Both the position numbers and the translations under genes were made by a program. The notes under the pieces were generated by a model. That model searched no databases. It was not told the DNA's origin and saw only the letters and a program-made list of their open reading frames with translations. From Dyella sp. A6 (GTDB taxonomy: Bacteria; Pseudomonadota; Gammaproteobacteria; Xanthomonadales; Rhodanobacteraceae), in assembly GCF_036320485.1 (NCBI RefSeq), contig NZ_CP132911.1, positions 2,852,001 through 2,916,000 on the forward strand: a stretch of DNA of 64,000 bases, read 5' to 3'. Of the stretch, positions 9,205 through 19,346 are shown piece by piece. Each line of letters begins with the position of its first letter. The first letter of the stretch is position 1.

Positions 9205-10524
9205 ATGAACGACCGCATCGCCCTGCTTTACGCCCAGCATCTGGCCACGGTGCGTGCGCACGCCGACCAGGCACTGGCCCTGGCGGGCTTCGATCACCTG
9301 CTGATCGCCGCGGGCACGCCGCTGCGCAAATTTCTCGACGACCAGGACTACCCCTTCGTCGCCAACCCGCACTTCAGGCACTGGCTGCCGCTGGCCGATG
9401 TACCGGGCAGCTGGATCGCCTATGCACCGGGCCGGAAGCCGACCCTGATCTTCGTGCAGCCGAGCGACTACTGGCACGTCGTGCCCGAAGCCCCCTCCGG
9501 CTACTGGGTCGAGCACTTCGACATCGTCGTCGTACGCAATGTGAGCGAGGCCGTTGCTCACCTGCCCCGTGGTCGCTGTGCGGTGATCGCGCCGGCCTGC
9601 CCGACCATCGACGGGGTGACGGTCAACAATCCACAGGCCGTGATCGACTGCCTGCACTGGCAGCGCAGCTTCAAGACCCCGTACGAACTGGAACGGATGC
9701 GTGACGCCAGCCGCATCGGCACGCGCGCCCATGCCGCGGCCGAAGCCGCGTTCCGTGCCGGCGAAAGCGAGTTCGGCATCCACATGGCCTACCTCGCCGC
9801 CGCCCGGCAGACCGACGCCGAACTGCCGTATACCAGCATTGTGGGCCTCAACCAGCACGGTGCGGTGCTGCACTACATGCATCTCGATCGCACACCGCCA
9901 GCCGAACATCGATCCTTCCTGATCGACGCAGGCGCCAGCAGCGCAGGTTATGCAAGCGACATCACCCGCACCTACGCCGCATCGGGGCACGGCGAATTCC
10001 AGGCCCTGATCGACAGCATGGATGCCGCACAACGCGGCTTCGTCGCGAAGGTCCGTGCCGGACAGAACTATGCCGACCTGCACATCCACGCTCACCATGT
10101 ACTGGCCGACATCCTGCGCGAACACGGCCTGATCCGCATGACGGCGGAAGGCGCGGTCGAATCCGGCGTCACCTCGGCGTTCTTCCCGCACGGCCTCGGC
10201 CATTCGATCGGCCTGCAGGTGCACGACGTCGCCGGCTTTCAGCGTGACGAAAATGGCGGCAGCATCGCACGCCCCGAAGGCCATCCCTACCTGCGCATGA
10301 CCCGTGTACTGGAACCCGGCATGGTGGTGACCATCGAGCCGGGGCTCTACTTCATCGACATGTTGCTGCAGGAGCTGAAAGACAAGCCTTTCGCCAGCGA
10401 CATCGACTGGGCGAGGGTCGATGCCTTCCGCCCCTACGGCGGCATCCGCATCGAAGACGACGTGGTCTGCACCGAAAGCGCGCCGGAAAACCTGACCCGC
10501 GATGCGTTTGCCCTGACCGACTGA
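9205..10524 (+). CDS. pepQ: Xaa-Pro dipeptidase (prolidase)
   Basis: Cytoplasmic metallopeptidase that cleaves Xaa-Pro dipeptides. The 439-residue protein matches E. coli PepQ along its whole length, including the N-terminal FLDDQDYPF...HFRHWLPL region and the SFKTPYELE linker. The dinuclear metal ligands of the pita-bread fold are all present: D241, D252, H333, E378 and E417. The start ATG 9205 is preceded by CAGGAG. It converges on nhaA across 47 bp without an obvious T-rich terminator. Confidence 0.95.
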   Translation: MNDRIALLYAQHLATVRAHADQALALAGFDHLLIAAGTPLRKFLDDQDYPFVANPHFRHWLPLADVPGSWIAYAPGRKPTLIFVQPSDYWHVVPEAPSGYWVEHFDIVVVRNVSEAVAHLPRGRCAVIAPACPTIDGVTVNNPQAVIDCLHWQRSFKTPYELERMRDASRIGTRAHAAAEAAFRAGESEFGIHMAYLAAARQTDAELPYTSIVGLNQHGAVLHYMHLDRTPPAEHRSFLIDAGASSAGYASDITRTYAASGHGEFQALIDSMDAAQRGFVAKVRAGQNYADLHIHAHHVLADILREHGLIRMTAEGAVESGVTSAFFPHGLGHSIGLQVHDVAGFQRDENGGSIARPEGHPYLRMTRVLEPGMVVTIEPGLYFIDMLLQELKDKPFASDIDWARVDAFRPYGGIRIEDDVVCTESAPENLTRDAFALTD

Positions 10525-10571
10525 GGCACCAACACGAAACCTGCCGCACCTCCCTGCGTGGCAGGGAAGCG

Positions 10572-11957
<1,386 letters not shown>

Positions 11958-12135
11958 GTAGCGAAACTCCGCGCGGCGGCCCGACCTGCGCATTGACCTG
12001 CCTTGCCGCCCATGCGGCAGGCACCCGGAATCAATCTACAGGGGCCTCGTCGCACAGGGCAACCGCAGCCCCGCGGCAACGACGACAGGCGACAGCCCGT
12101 GACGCCGATCCGCACGGCTCGCGGAAACGCCCCGG

Positions 12136-13446
12136 TCAGCGCGCCGCCAGCAGCTTTTCGATGTCGGCAGGAGCCTTCGGCACATCCGCCGACAGCACCT
12201 CGCATCCCTCCCGCACCACCGCCACATCGTCCTCGATACGGATGCCGATCCCGCGCCAGCGTTCGGCCACGCCGGGCTCGTCCGGCGGCACGTAGATGCC
12301 CGGCTCCACGGTCACCACCATGCCTGGCTCGAGCAGGCGTGGCTCACCATCGACCCGATAGTCGCCGACGTCATGCACGTCCATGCCCAGCCAATGCCCG
12401 GTCTTGCTGGGAAAGAAGCGCCGGTAACTGCCCTCGGCGATCGCCGTGTCGGCATCGCCATCGAGGAGGCCGAGCGCACACAGCCCCTCGGCGATCACCC
12501 GCACTGCCGCATGATGGGCCGCGTCGAAGGGGTGACCCGGCCGCACCTCGTCAATCGCCGCCAACTGGGCTTCGAGCACGATTTCGTACAAGGCACGCTG
12601 TTCGCGGCTGAAGCGGCCATTGACGGGAATCGTGCGGCTGATGTCGGAGGCATAGCAGTCCAGCTCGGCACCCGCGTCGATCAGCAGCATGTCGCCAGCG
12701 GAAAGCTGCGCGCGGTTCGCGGTGTAGTGCATGGTGCAGGCATTCGCGCCGCCGGCGACGATCGGCGTGAAGGCCGGTACCGCGCCGCGCATGCGGATCG
12801 CGCGCAGCAGTTCCGCCTCCACTTCGTACTCGCGCCGCCCGGGTAGCGCGACGTGCATCGCCGCCACATGTGCTTCGGCCGCAATCGCCGCAGCGTGCCG
12901 CATCAGGCGCAACTCGTCGCGCGACTTGTACAGGCGCAGGTCGTGCAGCAGATGACCCAGCGCCACGAACTCCTTGGGTGCCACACCGCCGCCGCGCAGC
13001 TCGCGCAGACGACGCATCCAGCCCATCAACTGGGCATCGAACGCCGGTTCGCGACCGAAATGGCAATATACCCGCGCCCGCCCCTCGATCATGCCGGGCA
13101 GGATGTCGTCGATGTCGTCGATCGGAAAGGCATCGTCCATGCCGTACGCGCTCACCACGCGCTCGGTTCCGACCGACTCGCCATGCCAGCGTTCGTGCCC
13201 GGGGTCCCGCTCGCGGCAGAACAGCACGGCTTCGCCATGCCGGCGCCCCGGCAGCAGGGCCAGCACGGCACCGGATTCGGGGAAGCCGGTGAGGTAGTGG
13301 AAGTCCGAATCCTGCCGGTACGGCCAGGCTGCGTCGGCACTGCGCATGCGTTCGGGCGCGGCGGCCACGAGCAGTGCCGCATCCTCGCCCGCCATCTTCA
13401 TCAGCTGGCGCCGGCGACGCGCGAATTCACCGGGGGCGATGCTCAA
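12136..13446 (-). CDS. pepP: Xaa-Pro aminopeptidase PepP
   Basis: Removes N-terminal residues that precede proline. The 436-residue protein aligns with E. coli PepP (441); metal ligands are D257, D268, H351, E381 and E405. The start is inferred as TTG 13446: from there the protein reads MSIAPGEFARRRRQL, in register with the E. coli N-terminus, while the longer open frame upstream is antisense-like low-quality sequence. The TTG overlaps the TGA of ygfB (TTGA), implying coupled translation. In many relatives ubiH/ubiI follow; here a 178-bp gap leads to nhaA. Confidence 0.92.
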   Translation of the reverse strand: MSIAPGEFARRRRQLMKMAGEDAALLVAAAPERMRSADAAWPYRQDSDFHYLTGFPESGAVLALLPGRRHGEAVLFCRERDPGHERWHGESVGTERVVSAYGMDDAFPIDDIDDILPGMIEGRARVYCHFGREPAFDAQLMGWMRRLRELRGGGVAPKEFVALGHLLHDLRLYKSRDELRLMRHAAAIAAEAHVAAMHVALPGRREYEVEAELLRAIRMRGAVPAFTPIVAGGANACTMHYTANRAQLSAGDMLLIDAGAELDCYASDISRTIPVNGRFSREQRALYEIVLEAQLAAIDEVRPGHPFDAAHHAAVRVIAEGLCALGLLDGDADTAIAEGSYRRFFPSKTGHWLGMDVHDVGDYRVDGEPRLLEPGMVVTVEPGIYVPPDEPGVAERWRGIGIRIEDDVAVVREGCEVLSADVPKAPADIEKLLAAR

Positions 13447-14009
13447 TGCAGCGTGCCACCCGTCGGCCGGTTGCGGCCACCGGCACACTCGGCATGCAGC
13501 AGCATCGCCGCCATGCGCACGAACTCGTGCAGTTCGATCAGCGCATCCTCGTCCTCGCTTTCGTCGCCGAAGTCGAATGCGGAACCGGCGAGCGTCTCGA
13601 TATCGCGCAGGATTTCCTGCGCCTCGTCGGAAAGCTTGGCGTGCGTACCCGCCCCGGTCAGGCCAAAGCCGCCGAGAAAGCCGCGGCACCAGTCGCCCAG
13701 CGCCTCGGCACGCTCCGACAACGGACGATCGTCTGCCGGCAACAGCGGCTCGAAACCCAGCTCGGGGTCGGCCAGTTCGGCTTCACTTTGTCGCACCAGC
13801 CGCTGCAGCATGGCCTGGTCCGATGCGGACGCCGTATCACCGGCTGCATCGAGGTGCAGCGCCGACGTCAGGCTGCCGCCATCGAGCGTTCCGCCGCCCG
13901 CGAGAAAGCCGCACAGCGAACCGTGCAATTCGCTGGCATCGACGGCCAGGCCCAGACGCGCGCTCAGGGCATCCAGCTCGTCGTAGCCGATGATTTCGTC
14001 GGCGGTCAT
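13443..14009 (-). CDS. ygfB: YgfB/UPF0149 family protein
   Basis: 188-residue acidic protein of the YgfB family, usually encoded just upstream of pepP as here. It is all-helical in known structures. Conserved features include the ELHGSLCGFLAGGG segment and the DWCRGFLGGFGL motif in the middle, then an acidic ESEDED stretch. In Pseudomonas aeruginosa YgfB acts as a regulator that lowers AmpDh3 expression; whether that holds here is unknown. ATG 14009 has GGAG nine bases upstream. It is divergent from the TIGR02449-zapA unit across 168 bp. Confidence 0.92.
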   Translation of the reverse strand: MTADEIIGYDELDALSARLGLAVDASELHGSLCGFLAGGGTLDGGSLTSALHLDAAGDTASASDQAMLQRLVRQSEAELADPELGFEPLLPADDRPLSERAEALGDWCRGFLGGFGLTGAGTHAKLSDEAQEILRDIETLAGSAFDFGDESEDEDALIELHEFVRMAAMLLHAECAGGRNRPTGGTLH

Positions 14010-14177
14010 CGTGGCAACTCCAGGACTCGAAACAGGCCGCCAGTCTAACAGTGCGTCAGCAGGCGGGGCGCAGTGCATCCGCGGGCGAGGCGGCTCCCGG
14101 AGCCACCTGAACTGCCCCTGCGCGGTTCCGCGATCCGCCCCACGGAATTCGCTTCGTCTGCTGATATAGTCGGCAGC

Positions 14178-14402
14178 ATGAGCTCGCCCGACGCCGTCCA
14201 GCACGAAGTCACCGCACTGACCCAGCAGATCGATCGTCTGCTCGACATGGTGCGCCGGCTTCACGAGGAAAACCGCAGCCTGCGGCACAGCCAGGAACAG
14301 CTGTCCACCGAACGTGCCGGCCTGATGGCTCGCAACGAGCAGGCGCGCAGTCGTGTCGAGGCGATGATCCAGCGATTGAAGGCGCTCGAAAGCAATGGCT
14401 GA
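14178..14402 (+). CDS. TIGR02449 family coiled-coil protein (ZapB-like)
   Basis: 74-residue hydrophilic protein that is almost entirely one coiled coil, with heptads from about residue 9 to 70 (QQIDRLLDMVRRLHEENRSL). The family TIGR02449 is found just ahead of zapA in Pseudomonas and Xanthomonas relatives and looks like the small division protein ZapB, though its role is not established here. Its TGA overlaps the zapA ATG by 8 bases, so the two are coupled. The box TATAGT at 14165-14170 is only 8-13 bp before the ATG at 14178, so if it is a -10 the transcript would be nearly leaderless. Confidence 0.88.
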   Translation: MSSPDAVQHEVTALTQQIDRLLDMVRRLHEENRSLRHSQEQLSTERAGLMARNEQARSRVEAMIQRLKALESNG

Positions 14403-14721
14403 AACGACCCAAGCCAGCGAACCGGTGGCACTGCGTCTGGTCGACCGCGAATTCCTGATCGCCTGTGCTCCTGAAGAACGCGATGGCCTGCTCGAGGCGG
14501 CCAGCTACCTCGACCGCAAGATGCGCGAACTGCGCGCCAACGCCAAGGCACCGGGCTTCGACCGGCTTGCGGTGCTTGCGGCGATCAGCATCACGCATGA
14601 GTTTCTCGGGCTGCGCAGGCAGCATGACGGTACCGACCACAACGTCACCGACGCCCTGGTCGCGCTGCGCCGCAGGCTCGAGGCGGCACTCGACGCCCAG
14701 TCCGGCCCGCTAGTAAAATAG
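14395..14721 (+). CDS. zapA: Cell division protein ZapA
   Basis: Stabilises FtsZ filaments at the division ring. The 108-residue product has the N-terminal ZapA fold (VALRLVDREFLIACAPEERDGL) and a C-terminal coiled coil. The position between the ZapB-like gene and the 6S RNA gene is the standard gammaproteobacterial order. ATG 14395 overlaps the preceding gene. The TAG stop lies directly after the -10 element of the 6S RNA promoter. Confidence 0.94.
   Translation: MAETTQASEPVALRLVDREFLIACAPEERDGLLEAASYLDRKMRELRANAKAPGFDRLAVLAAISITHEFLGLRRQHDGTDHNVTDALVALRRRLEAALDAQSGPLVK
14714..14719 (+). promoter_or_regulatory. -10 element of the 6S RNA promoter
   Basis: TAAAAT at 14714-14719 overlaps the last codons of zapA and ends 7 bases before the deduced 5' end of 6S RNA at about 14727. 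Spacing fits a sigma-70 start site. A clear -35 was not found. Confidence 0.55.
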
Positions 14722-14726
14722 CCCTC

Positions 14727-14916
14727 GGCGTTCTCTGCGGTGTGCGCCAGCACACTCTTACATTTGCCTTGTTCCTAAATACGGCCCCGGGTCGGCCTTT
14801 CTTGGTTGTTGCGCATGTCCGCCACGAGCGGAAAGCCTTGAGACCCTGATTGCCCTCCCACCTGATCCATCGTGGATCAAGGTCGTTTGGTGGGCAGCGG
14901 CATCGCGGTAGACGCC
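14727..14916 (+). ncRNA. ssrS: 6S RNA
   Basis: Regulatory RNA that binds sigma-70 RNA polymerase in stationary phase. Three things support it: the place between zapA and the 5-FCL gene, where gammaproteobacterial ssrS lies; terminal pairing of GGCGT at 14727 with ACGCC ending at 14916; and the internal hairpin GATCCATCGTGGATC with the neighbouring CCTTGAGACCCTG, which resemble the closing arm and the bulge region of known 6S RNAs. Ends are estimates from the terminal helix. It is probably processed from a transcript that continues into the 5-FCL gene. Confidence 0.83.
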
Positions 14917-15021
14917 ACCCTATTTTCCGTACGGCGGGTGCCCTCTGGTGCCATCCGCCGGTGACGGGCCGCCTGCGGCGACGTCCAGCGGACGCGCCAT
15001 GCTTCCTGGAGACACGCCACC

Positions 15022-15630
15022 GTGGACGCATCTGCCCGACGCAGTGAACTCCGCCAGCAGTTGCTTGCGCAGCGGCGCGCGCTGTCTCCGCCACAGCGCA
15101 TGGCTGCGGCACAGGGCCTGCGCCGCAGTCTGGAGCAACTGCCCGAATTCCATACCGACCAGCGCGTGGCCGGCTACTGGGCCAGCGACGGCGAGCTGCC
15201 GCTGAACCTCGCCATTCCGCCCTTGGCCGAGCGCGGCCAGCAGTTCCTGCTGCCGCTGGTGGGCGATCATCGCGAACTGCGTTTCGCGCCCTGGCAGGCG
15301 GGCGACCCGGTATCGCCCAATCGCTATGGCATCCCCGAACCGGTCGCACCCGAACAGTGGTTCGCCCCTTTCCAGCTCGACCTGGTACTGGTGCCGCTGC
15401 TGGGCTTCGACCGCCGTGGACACCGGATCGGCTACGGCGGCGGCTATTACGACCAGAGCTTTGCCTTTCTCAAGGACCAGGCACGCCCCACCGAACCGCT
15501 ACTGGTCGGCATCGCCTATGCCTTCCAGCAGCTTGAGGCGATCGATGCCGAACCCTGGGACGTGCCGCTGGACTTCGTCGCCACCGACCGCGAACTGATC
15601 GACTGCCATGCCGACGGAGCTGCCGCATGA
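15022..15630 (+). CDS. fau: 5-formyltetrahydrofolate cyclo-ligase
   Basis: Converts 5-formyl-THF to 5,10-methenyl-THF using ATP, returning stored folate to use. The 202-residue protein has the family core LVPLLGFDRRGHRIGYGGGY with the phosphate-binding GYGGGYYD, and an N-terminal basic helix with RxxLRQQ. It starts at GTG 15022 with CTGGAG ten bases upstream; the nearby ATG at 14999 is out of frame. It follows 6S RNA as in E. coli ssrS-ygfA. Its TGA overlaps the ATG of the EVE gene. Also known as ygfA. Confidence 0.92.
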   Translation: MDASARRSELRQQLLAQRRALSPPQRMAAAQGLRRSLEQLPEFHTDQRVAGYWASDGELPLNLAIPPLAERGQQFLLPLVGDHRELRFAPWQAGDPVSPNRYGIPEPVAPEQWFAPFQLDLVLVPLLGFDRRGHRIGYGGGYYDQSFAFLKDQARPTEPLLVGIAYAFQQLEAIDAEPWDVPLDFVATDRELIDCHADGAAA

Positions 15631-16082
15631 AAAACCACTGGCTGATGAAGTCCGAGCCGGACGCCTTTTCCATCGACGACCTGAAGCGCAACAAGCAGGA
15701 GCCGTGGGATGGCGTGCGCAACTACCAGGCACGCAACTTCATGCGTGATGGCATGCGCGTGGGAGACCAGGTGTTCTTCTACCACTCCAACTGCAGCGAG
15801 CCCGGCATCGTCGGTATTGCCAAGGTGGCCACCGACGCCTACCCCGACCCGAGCCAGTTCGACCCGAAGAGCAAGTACTTCGACCCGGCCAGTTCACGCG
15901 ACAGCCCGCGCTGGATGCTGGTGGACGTGGCCTTCGTGCGCAAGCTGAAGCGCACCGTCACCCTGAAGGAACTGCAGGCGCGGCAGGATCTCGACGGCAT
16001 GGCGCTGCTGCGCAAGGGCAACCGGCTGTCGGTGATGCCCGTGGATGCCACGCACTGGCAGACCATTCTCGCGCTGGAATGA
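15627..16082 (+). CDS. EVE domain protein
   Basis: 151-residue single EVE domain protein, related to thymocyte nuclear protein 1 and to PUA-fold readers of modified bases. The typical opening is present ([17 protein letters not shown]), followed by [14 protein letters not shown] and [11 protein letters not shown], which line the base-binding pocket in relatives. No fused nuclease or other effector domain is present, so this is the housekeeping form rather than a restriction component. Its ATG overlaps the cyclo-ligase stop (ATGA). rpiA follows after 34 bp. Confidence 0.92.
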   Translation: MKNHWLMKSEPDAFSIDDLKRNKQEPWDGVRNYQARNFMRDGMRVGDQVFFYHSNCSEPGIVGIAKVATDAYPDPSQFDPKSKYFDPASSRDSPRWMLVDVAFVRKLKRTVTLKELQARQDLDGMALLRKGNRLSVMPVDATHWQTILALE

Positions 16083-16116
16083 CTTCTCGCCCTCTTACTC
16101 CTTCAGGAACGACCCC

Positions 16117-16758
16117 ATGAGCAACGCAAACGAGAAACGCCTGGCCGGCGAAGCCGCCATCCGCTACGTCGAGGATGGCGCCGTCGTCGGCGTCGGCACC
16201 GGCTCCACTGTGGCCTACTTCATCGAAGCCCTGGCCGGCATGAAGGACCGCATCAAGGGCGCCGTGTCCAGCTCCGAACAATCCACCGCCCAGCTGCGCA
16301 AGCACGGCATCGAGATACTGGATCTCAACAGCACCGGGCCACTGACGATCTACATTGATGGCGCCGACGAGTGCGACCCGCACAAGCGCCTGATCAAGGG
16401 TGGCGGTGCCGCGCTGACGCGCGAAAAGATCGTGGCCGAAACCGCGCAGAAGTTCGTCTGCATCATCGACTCGAGCAAGCAGGTCGACGTGCTCGGCACG
16501 TTCCCGCTGCCGATCGAAGTGATCCCGATGGCGCGCAGCCTGATCGGCCGCGAGATCGTGAAGCGCGGCGGCAACCCGGTATGGCGCGACGGCGTGGTCA
16601 CCGACAATGGCAACTGGATCATCGACGTGCACGGCTGGCGCATCACCGATCCGGTCGCACTGGAGCGCGACCTGAACCAGCTGCCCGGCATCGTTACCGT
16701 GGGCCTGTTCGCGCGGCGCCCCGCCGACGTGGTGCTGGTGGGCGACCGCGAGATCTGA
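16117..16758 (+). CDS. rpiA: Ribose-5-phosphate isomerase A
   Basis: Interconverts ribulose 5-phosphate and ribose 5-phosphate in the pentose phosphate pathway. The 213-residue protein has the phosphate loop GVGTGSTV at residues 25-32, the YIDGADE motif with catalytic aspartates, and the KGGGAAL loop with the general-base region. ATG 16117 has AGGA ten bases upstream. It ends the zapA-to-rpiA series and is followed by a perfect inverted repeat that may stop transcription. Confidence 0.95.
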   Translation: MSNANEKRLAGEAAIRYVEDGAVVGVGTGSTVAYFIEALAGMKDRIKGAVSSSEQSTAQLRKHGIEILDLNSTGPLTIYIDGADECDPHKRLIKGGGAALTREKIVAETAQKFVCIIDSSKQVDVLGTFPLPIEVIPMARSLIGREIVKRGGNPVWRDGVVTDNGNWIIDVHGWRITDPVALERDLNQLPGIVTVGLFARRPADVVLVGDREI

Positions 16759-16769
16759 GCATTTCCCTG

Positions 16770-16795
16770 CTGCCGTCGACGCCTGTCGACGGCAG
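16770..16795. terminator. Perfect 11-bp inverted repeat between rpiA and the GH30 gene
   Basis: CTGCCGTCGAC, loop GCCT, then GTCGACGGCAG. It lies between two convergent genes, where a two-way terminator would be expected, but no T run follows on either strand. It may work with Rho or only protect RNA ends. Confidence 0.45.
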
Positions 16796-16853
16796 TGGCG
16801 ACAACCTGCCCCGCGTCACGACAACCGCCATTGACGCCACCGATGACCCGGCA

Positions 16854-18446
16854 TCAATGCAGGTCAGACCCCGCCTTGCCGTCATGCGGCATGAACATCT
16901 GCAGCAACGCTCCCGCGTAATGCTTCAGGCGCGTCTCCCAGCCCTCCGCAGCCAACGCCGGATTCCACTCGAACGTCGCCACGCTCATCGGCAGCATGGT
17001 GTATGCGAAGAACACCTTGCCCTGCTGCACCCTCACGCGATGCGGCCTGTTGGTGCTGTTGGTGACCACCAGCACCACCGACCCTCCGTCGGCATTGCGG
17101 AAGGCCACGTTATCGAGCCCCGGCCCGGTTGCAGTGGACCACACGCGCACGGCGCCGGGGCGCACGAACCGGCTGTAGTGGGCGAACGCGTAGTACTCAT
17201 CGTTGCGGCTTATTTCGCCGGTCTTCGAATCGACCGTCACCAGCCCCCTGCAGTTGCCGCAGCCACCGTCATGCGGACCGTGCTGCTCGTCCAGTACCAG
17301 GTTCCAGTAAATGACGCCGCGTGCCCAGTTGCGCAGACTTCCGAGCAACAGGTCCTGGGCGAACCAGAGCAGCTCGCCACCCTCCGCAGAAGCCCAGTCG
17401 CCGCCCGAGCATTCGGTCACATAGACTCCCTTACCGGGGTAGGCACTATGCACCTGCGTCTGCGCAGTTGGGTCGCCTGCATAGCAATGCCAGGCGACCG
17501 CGCGTATGTAGCGCGCGGCACCCGGATCAGCGAGCACGCTCAGCGGCTGCGCGGGAGCATCCCAGTTGTGGTCCCAGGCCAGGATATGGGTCTGTGGCTC
17601 GCGTGCGGCCAAGGCCGGCCCGAGGTACTGCCCGATGATACGGGCCCGCATATCGGCCGGCAGCAGCATGCCCGGATAGGTCACCGGCTCGAACGCCGGC
17701 TCGTTCTGGAGCGTCAGACCCCAGATCGGGATACCCAGACCTCGGAAGGCATCGACATACTTGACCAGATACTGGGCGTAGACACTCTCGTATTGCGGCA
17801 GCAGCGTGCCACCGATGAGATTGGCACTGGTTTTCATCCATGCCGGCGCACTCCATGGCGAAGCGACGATACGCAGCTCAGGATCGTCGTCCAGCAGCTC
17901 GCGCAGCGTCGGCACCACGTTGCGCAGGTCGGCCGCGATATTGAAGTGCTGCAGTTCCGGGTCGACCTGGCCAGCAGGCATATCGTCCAGCGTGTAAGGC
18001 TTGCGCGAGAAGTCGGAGGCCCCGATGGTGAGCCTGAGCATGTTCAACCCAAGACCTGGCGGCGGACCGAACAGATTCCGCAACAGGGCCGCCCGCTGCG
18101 CCGCAGTCATGCGGTGCTGCATCAGCCACGCCGAACTATCCGTCAACGCCCCGCCGAAACCCACGATGGACTGATAACTTCGACGGGTATCGATCACGAT
18201 GTCGGCCGATGCGGCAGCTTGCACGGCAACCGGGATATCCGGCTGCCGCGCCAGTTGCAGACGACGGTCCTGCGTGCTGACCCATACCTCGATCGCCGAC
18301 CCCGGCAACGCTGTAAGCGGCAGCTGGCGAAGCGGCGGCGCGGGTGGCAGGCGGAGTGGAATACGCAGTGCGGACAGCGCCCCCATGCTAAGCAGGATCA
18401 CCAGCGCAATCGCCATCCAGCGTGGCGATGTGCCGCCCTCATGCAT
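16854..18446 (-). CDS. GH30 family glycosidase (glucosylceramidase-like), membrane-anchored or secreted
   Basis: 530-residue retaining glycoside hydrolase of family 30. Residues 8-27 form a hydrophobic N-terminal segment that is either a signal peptide or a signal anchor. The (beta/alpha)8 domain runs from about 85 to 430: SIVGFGGALTDSSAW is the typical opening, E249 in TLQNEP is the acid/base, and E345 in YVTECSGG the nucleophile; a beta-sandwich domain follows. Subfamily features (FGGALTDSSA, WSAPAWMK) favour subfamily 1 beta-glucosidases or beta-xylosidases over xylanases. It stands alone, with no transporter or regulator nearby, so its substrate cannot be inferred from neighbours. Confidence 0.87.
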   Translation of the reverse strand: MHEGGTSPRWMAIALVILLSMGALSALRIPLRLPPAPPLRQLPLTALPGSAIEVWVSTQDRRLQLARQPDIPVAVQAAASADIVIDTRRSYQSIVGFGGALTDSSAWLMQHRMTAAQRAALLRNLFGPPPGLGLNMLRLTIGASDFSRKPYTLDDMPAGQVDPELQHFNIAADLRNVVPTLRELLDDDPELRIVASPWSAPAWMKTSANLIGGTLLPQYESVYAQYLVKYVDAFRGLGIPIWGLTLQNEPAFEPVTYPGMLLPADMRARIIGQYLGPALAAREPQTHILAWDHNWDAPAQPLSVLADPGAARYIRAVAWHCYAGDPTAQTQVHSAYPGKGVYVTECSGGDWASAEGGELLWFAQDLLLGSLRNWARGVIYWNLVLDEQHGPHDGGCGNCRGLVTVDSKTGEISRNDEYYAFAHYSRFVRPGAVRVWSTATGPGLDNVAFRNADGGSVVLVVTNSTNRPHRVRVQQGKVFFAYTMLPMSVATFEWNPALAAEGWETRLKHYAGALLQMFMPHDGKAGSDLH

Positions 18447-18794
18447 GACCGGGCTCCCTGATGCACCCGATGCGCTCGATTGACCTCACCGGTGTCGGCA
18501 GCCATCTGCACATACCGGCTGCGGGAAGTCTCTCTTCCACTCGTCGGCTGACATAGGTGGGCGTTGCTGTACGCCCCGCACGCCGCGATTGAAACCAGCC
18601 GGTATGTCGCATCCCCAAATATCGCCTTCCAGTGGACCGGTAACCGAAATGCCCATGGGCAGCGCTAGGGTAGCGTAGAGGTGCCCCCGGAAAGTTCCTC
18701 AACGCATGTATTTCGGCAATGTCGGGCTCGGCTTGACGCCGGACGCGCCGGATGCACGCTGGGCACATCGCCAGACACCGACCTTCGGAAACAC
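18447..18794. other. 348-bp gap upstream of the GH30 gene
   Basis: Holds the start region of the minus-strand GH30 gene and ends in the terminator at 18795. A 109-codon minus-strand frame spans it but has no family resemblance, odd composition and no good ribosome site. I see no RNA gene or clear operator. Confidence 0.5.
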
Positions 18795-18820
18795 AAAAAC
18801 CCGCCTTGCGGCGGGTTTTT
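18795..18820 (-). terminator. Rho-independent terminator after the rplM-rpsI-tRNA-Gln transcript
   Basis: Stem CCCGCC/GGCGGG with loop TTGC, flanked by five A on one side and five T on the other, so it can act on both strands. It lies 38 bp beyond the 3' end of the leftward tRNA gene, the natural end of that operon. Confidence 0.85.
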
Positions 18821-18857
18821 GCGGGATCGCGCCGACAGGTATCGGGCGATTCTTGTT

Positions 18858-18932
18858 TGGCAGCCCCGGAAGGATTCGAACCTCCGAATGCCTGAGTCAG
18901 AGTCAGGTGCCTTACCGCTTGGCGACGGGGCT
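18858..18932 (-). tRNA. tRNA-Gln (anticodon CUG)
   Basis: Read on the minus strand the 75-nt sequence folds as a cloverleaf: acceptor AGCCCCG/CGGGGCT, D arm GCCAAGCGGTAAGGC, anticodon stem CCTGA/TCAGG with loop CTCTGAC giving anticodon CTG, T arm with GGTTCGAATCC, and encoded GCCA at the 3' end. The D arm and anticodon arm match bacterial tRNA-Gln. It begins 12 nt after the rpsI stop and is probably processed from the ribosomal-protein transcript. Confidence 0.95.
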
Positions 18933-18944
18933 ATGAAACGTAGT

Positions 18945-19337
18945 TTAGCGCTTGGAGAACTGCGTGGCACGACGTGCCTTGTGCAGACCCACCTTCTTGC
19001 GCTCGACCTCGCGGGCGTCGCGGGTCACGAAGCCGGCCTTGCGCAGCGGCGACTTCAGGGCCTCGTCGTACTCGATCAGCGCGCGGGCAATGCCCAGGCG
19101 GATCGCGCCGGCCTGGCCGGTGATGCCGCCGCCAGCCACGGTGACCATGATGTCGAACTTTTCGGTGTTCTCGGTCAGTTCGAGCGGCTGACGCACGATC
19201 ATGCGCGAGGTTTCGCGACCGAAAAACTCATCGAGCGGCTTGCCGTTGACTACGATCGCGCCGTTGCCCTTGCGCAGGAACACGCGGGCGGCGGAGGTCT
19301 TGCGGCGGCCGGTGCCGTAATTCTGCTGAATCGCCAT
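18945..19337 (-). CDS. rpsI: Ribosomal protein S9
   Basis: 30S subunit protein whose C-terminal tail reaches the P-site tRNA. The 130-residue product has the conserved [14 protein letters not shown] start, the [19 protein letters not shown] core and the tail ending [11 protein letters not shown] with the universal final arginine. It follows rplM after 9 bp in the usual rplM-rpsI pair and is followed closely by tRNA-Gln. Confidence 0.98.
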   Translation of the reverse strand: MAIQQNYGTGRRKTSAARVFLRKGNGAIVVNGKPLDEFFGRETSRMIVRQPLELTENTEKFDIMVTVAGGGITGQAGAIRLGIARALIEYDEALKSPLRKAGFVTRDAREVERKKVGLHKARRATQFSKR

Positions 19338-19346
19338 GATGTTTCC

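Noticed and set aside
15627..16082. EVE protein as part of a defence island
   Set aside because: It is a single-domain EVE protein in the conserved zapA-5-FCL-rpiA neighbourhood, with no McrBC, nuclease or methyltransferase nearby.
18439..18768. 109-codon minus-strand frame upstream of the GH30 gene
   Set aside because: No family resemblance, Arg/Cys/Pro-rich composition, and it overlaps the probable promoter of the GH30 gene.
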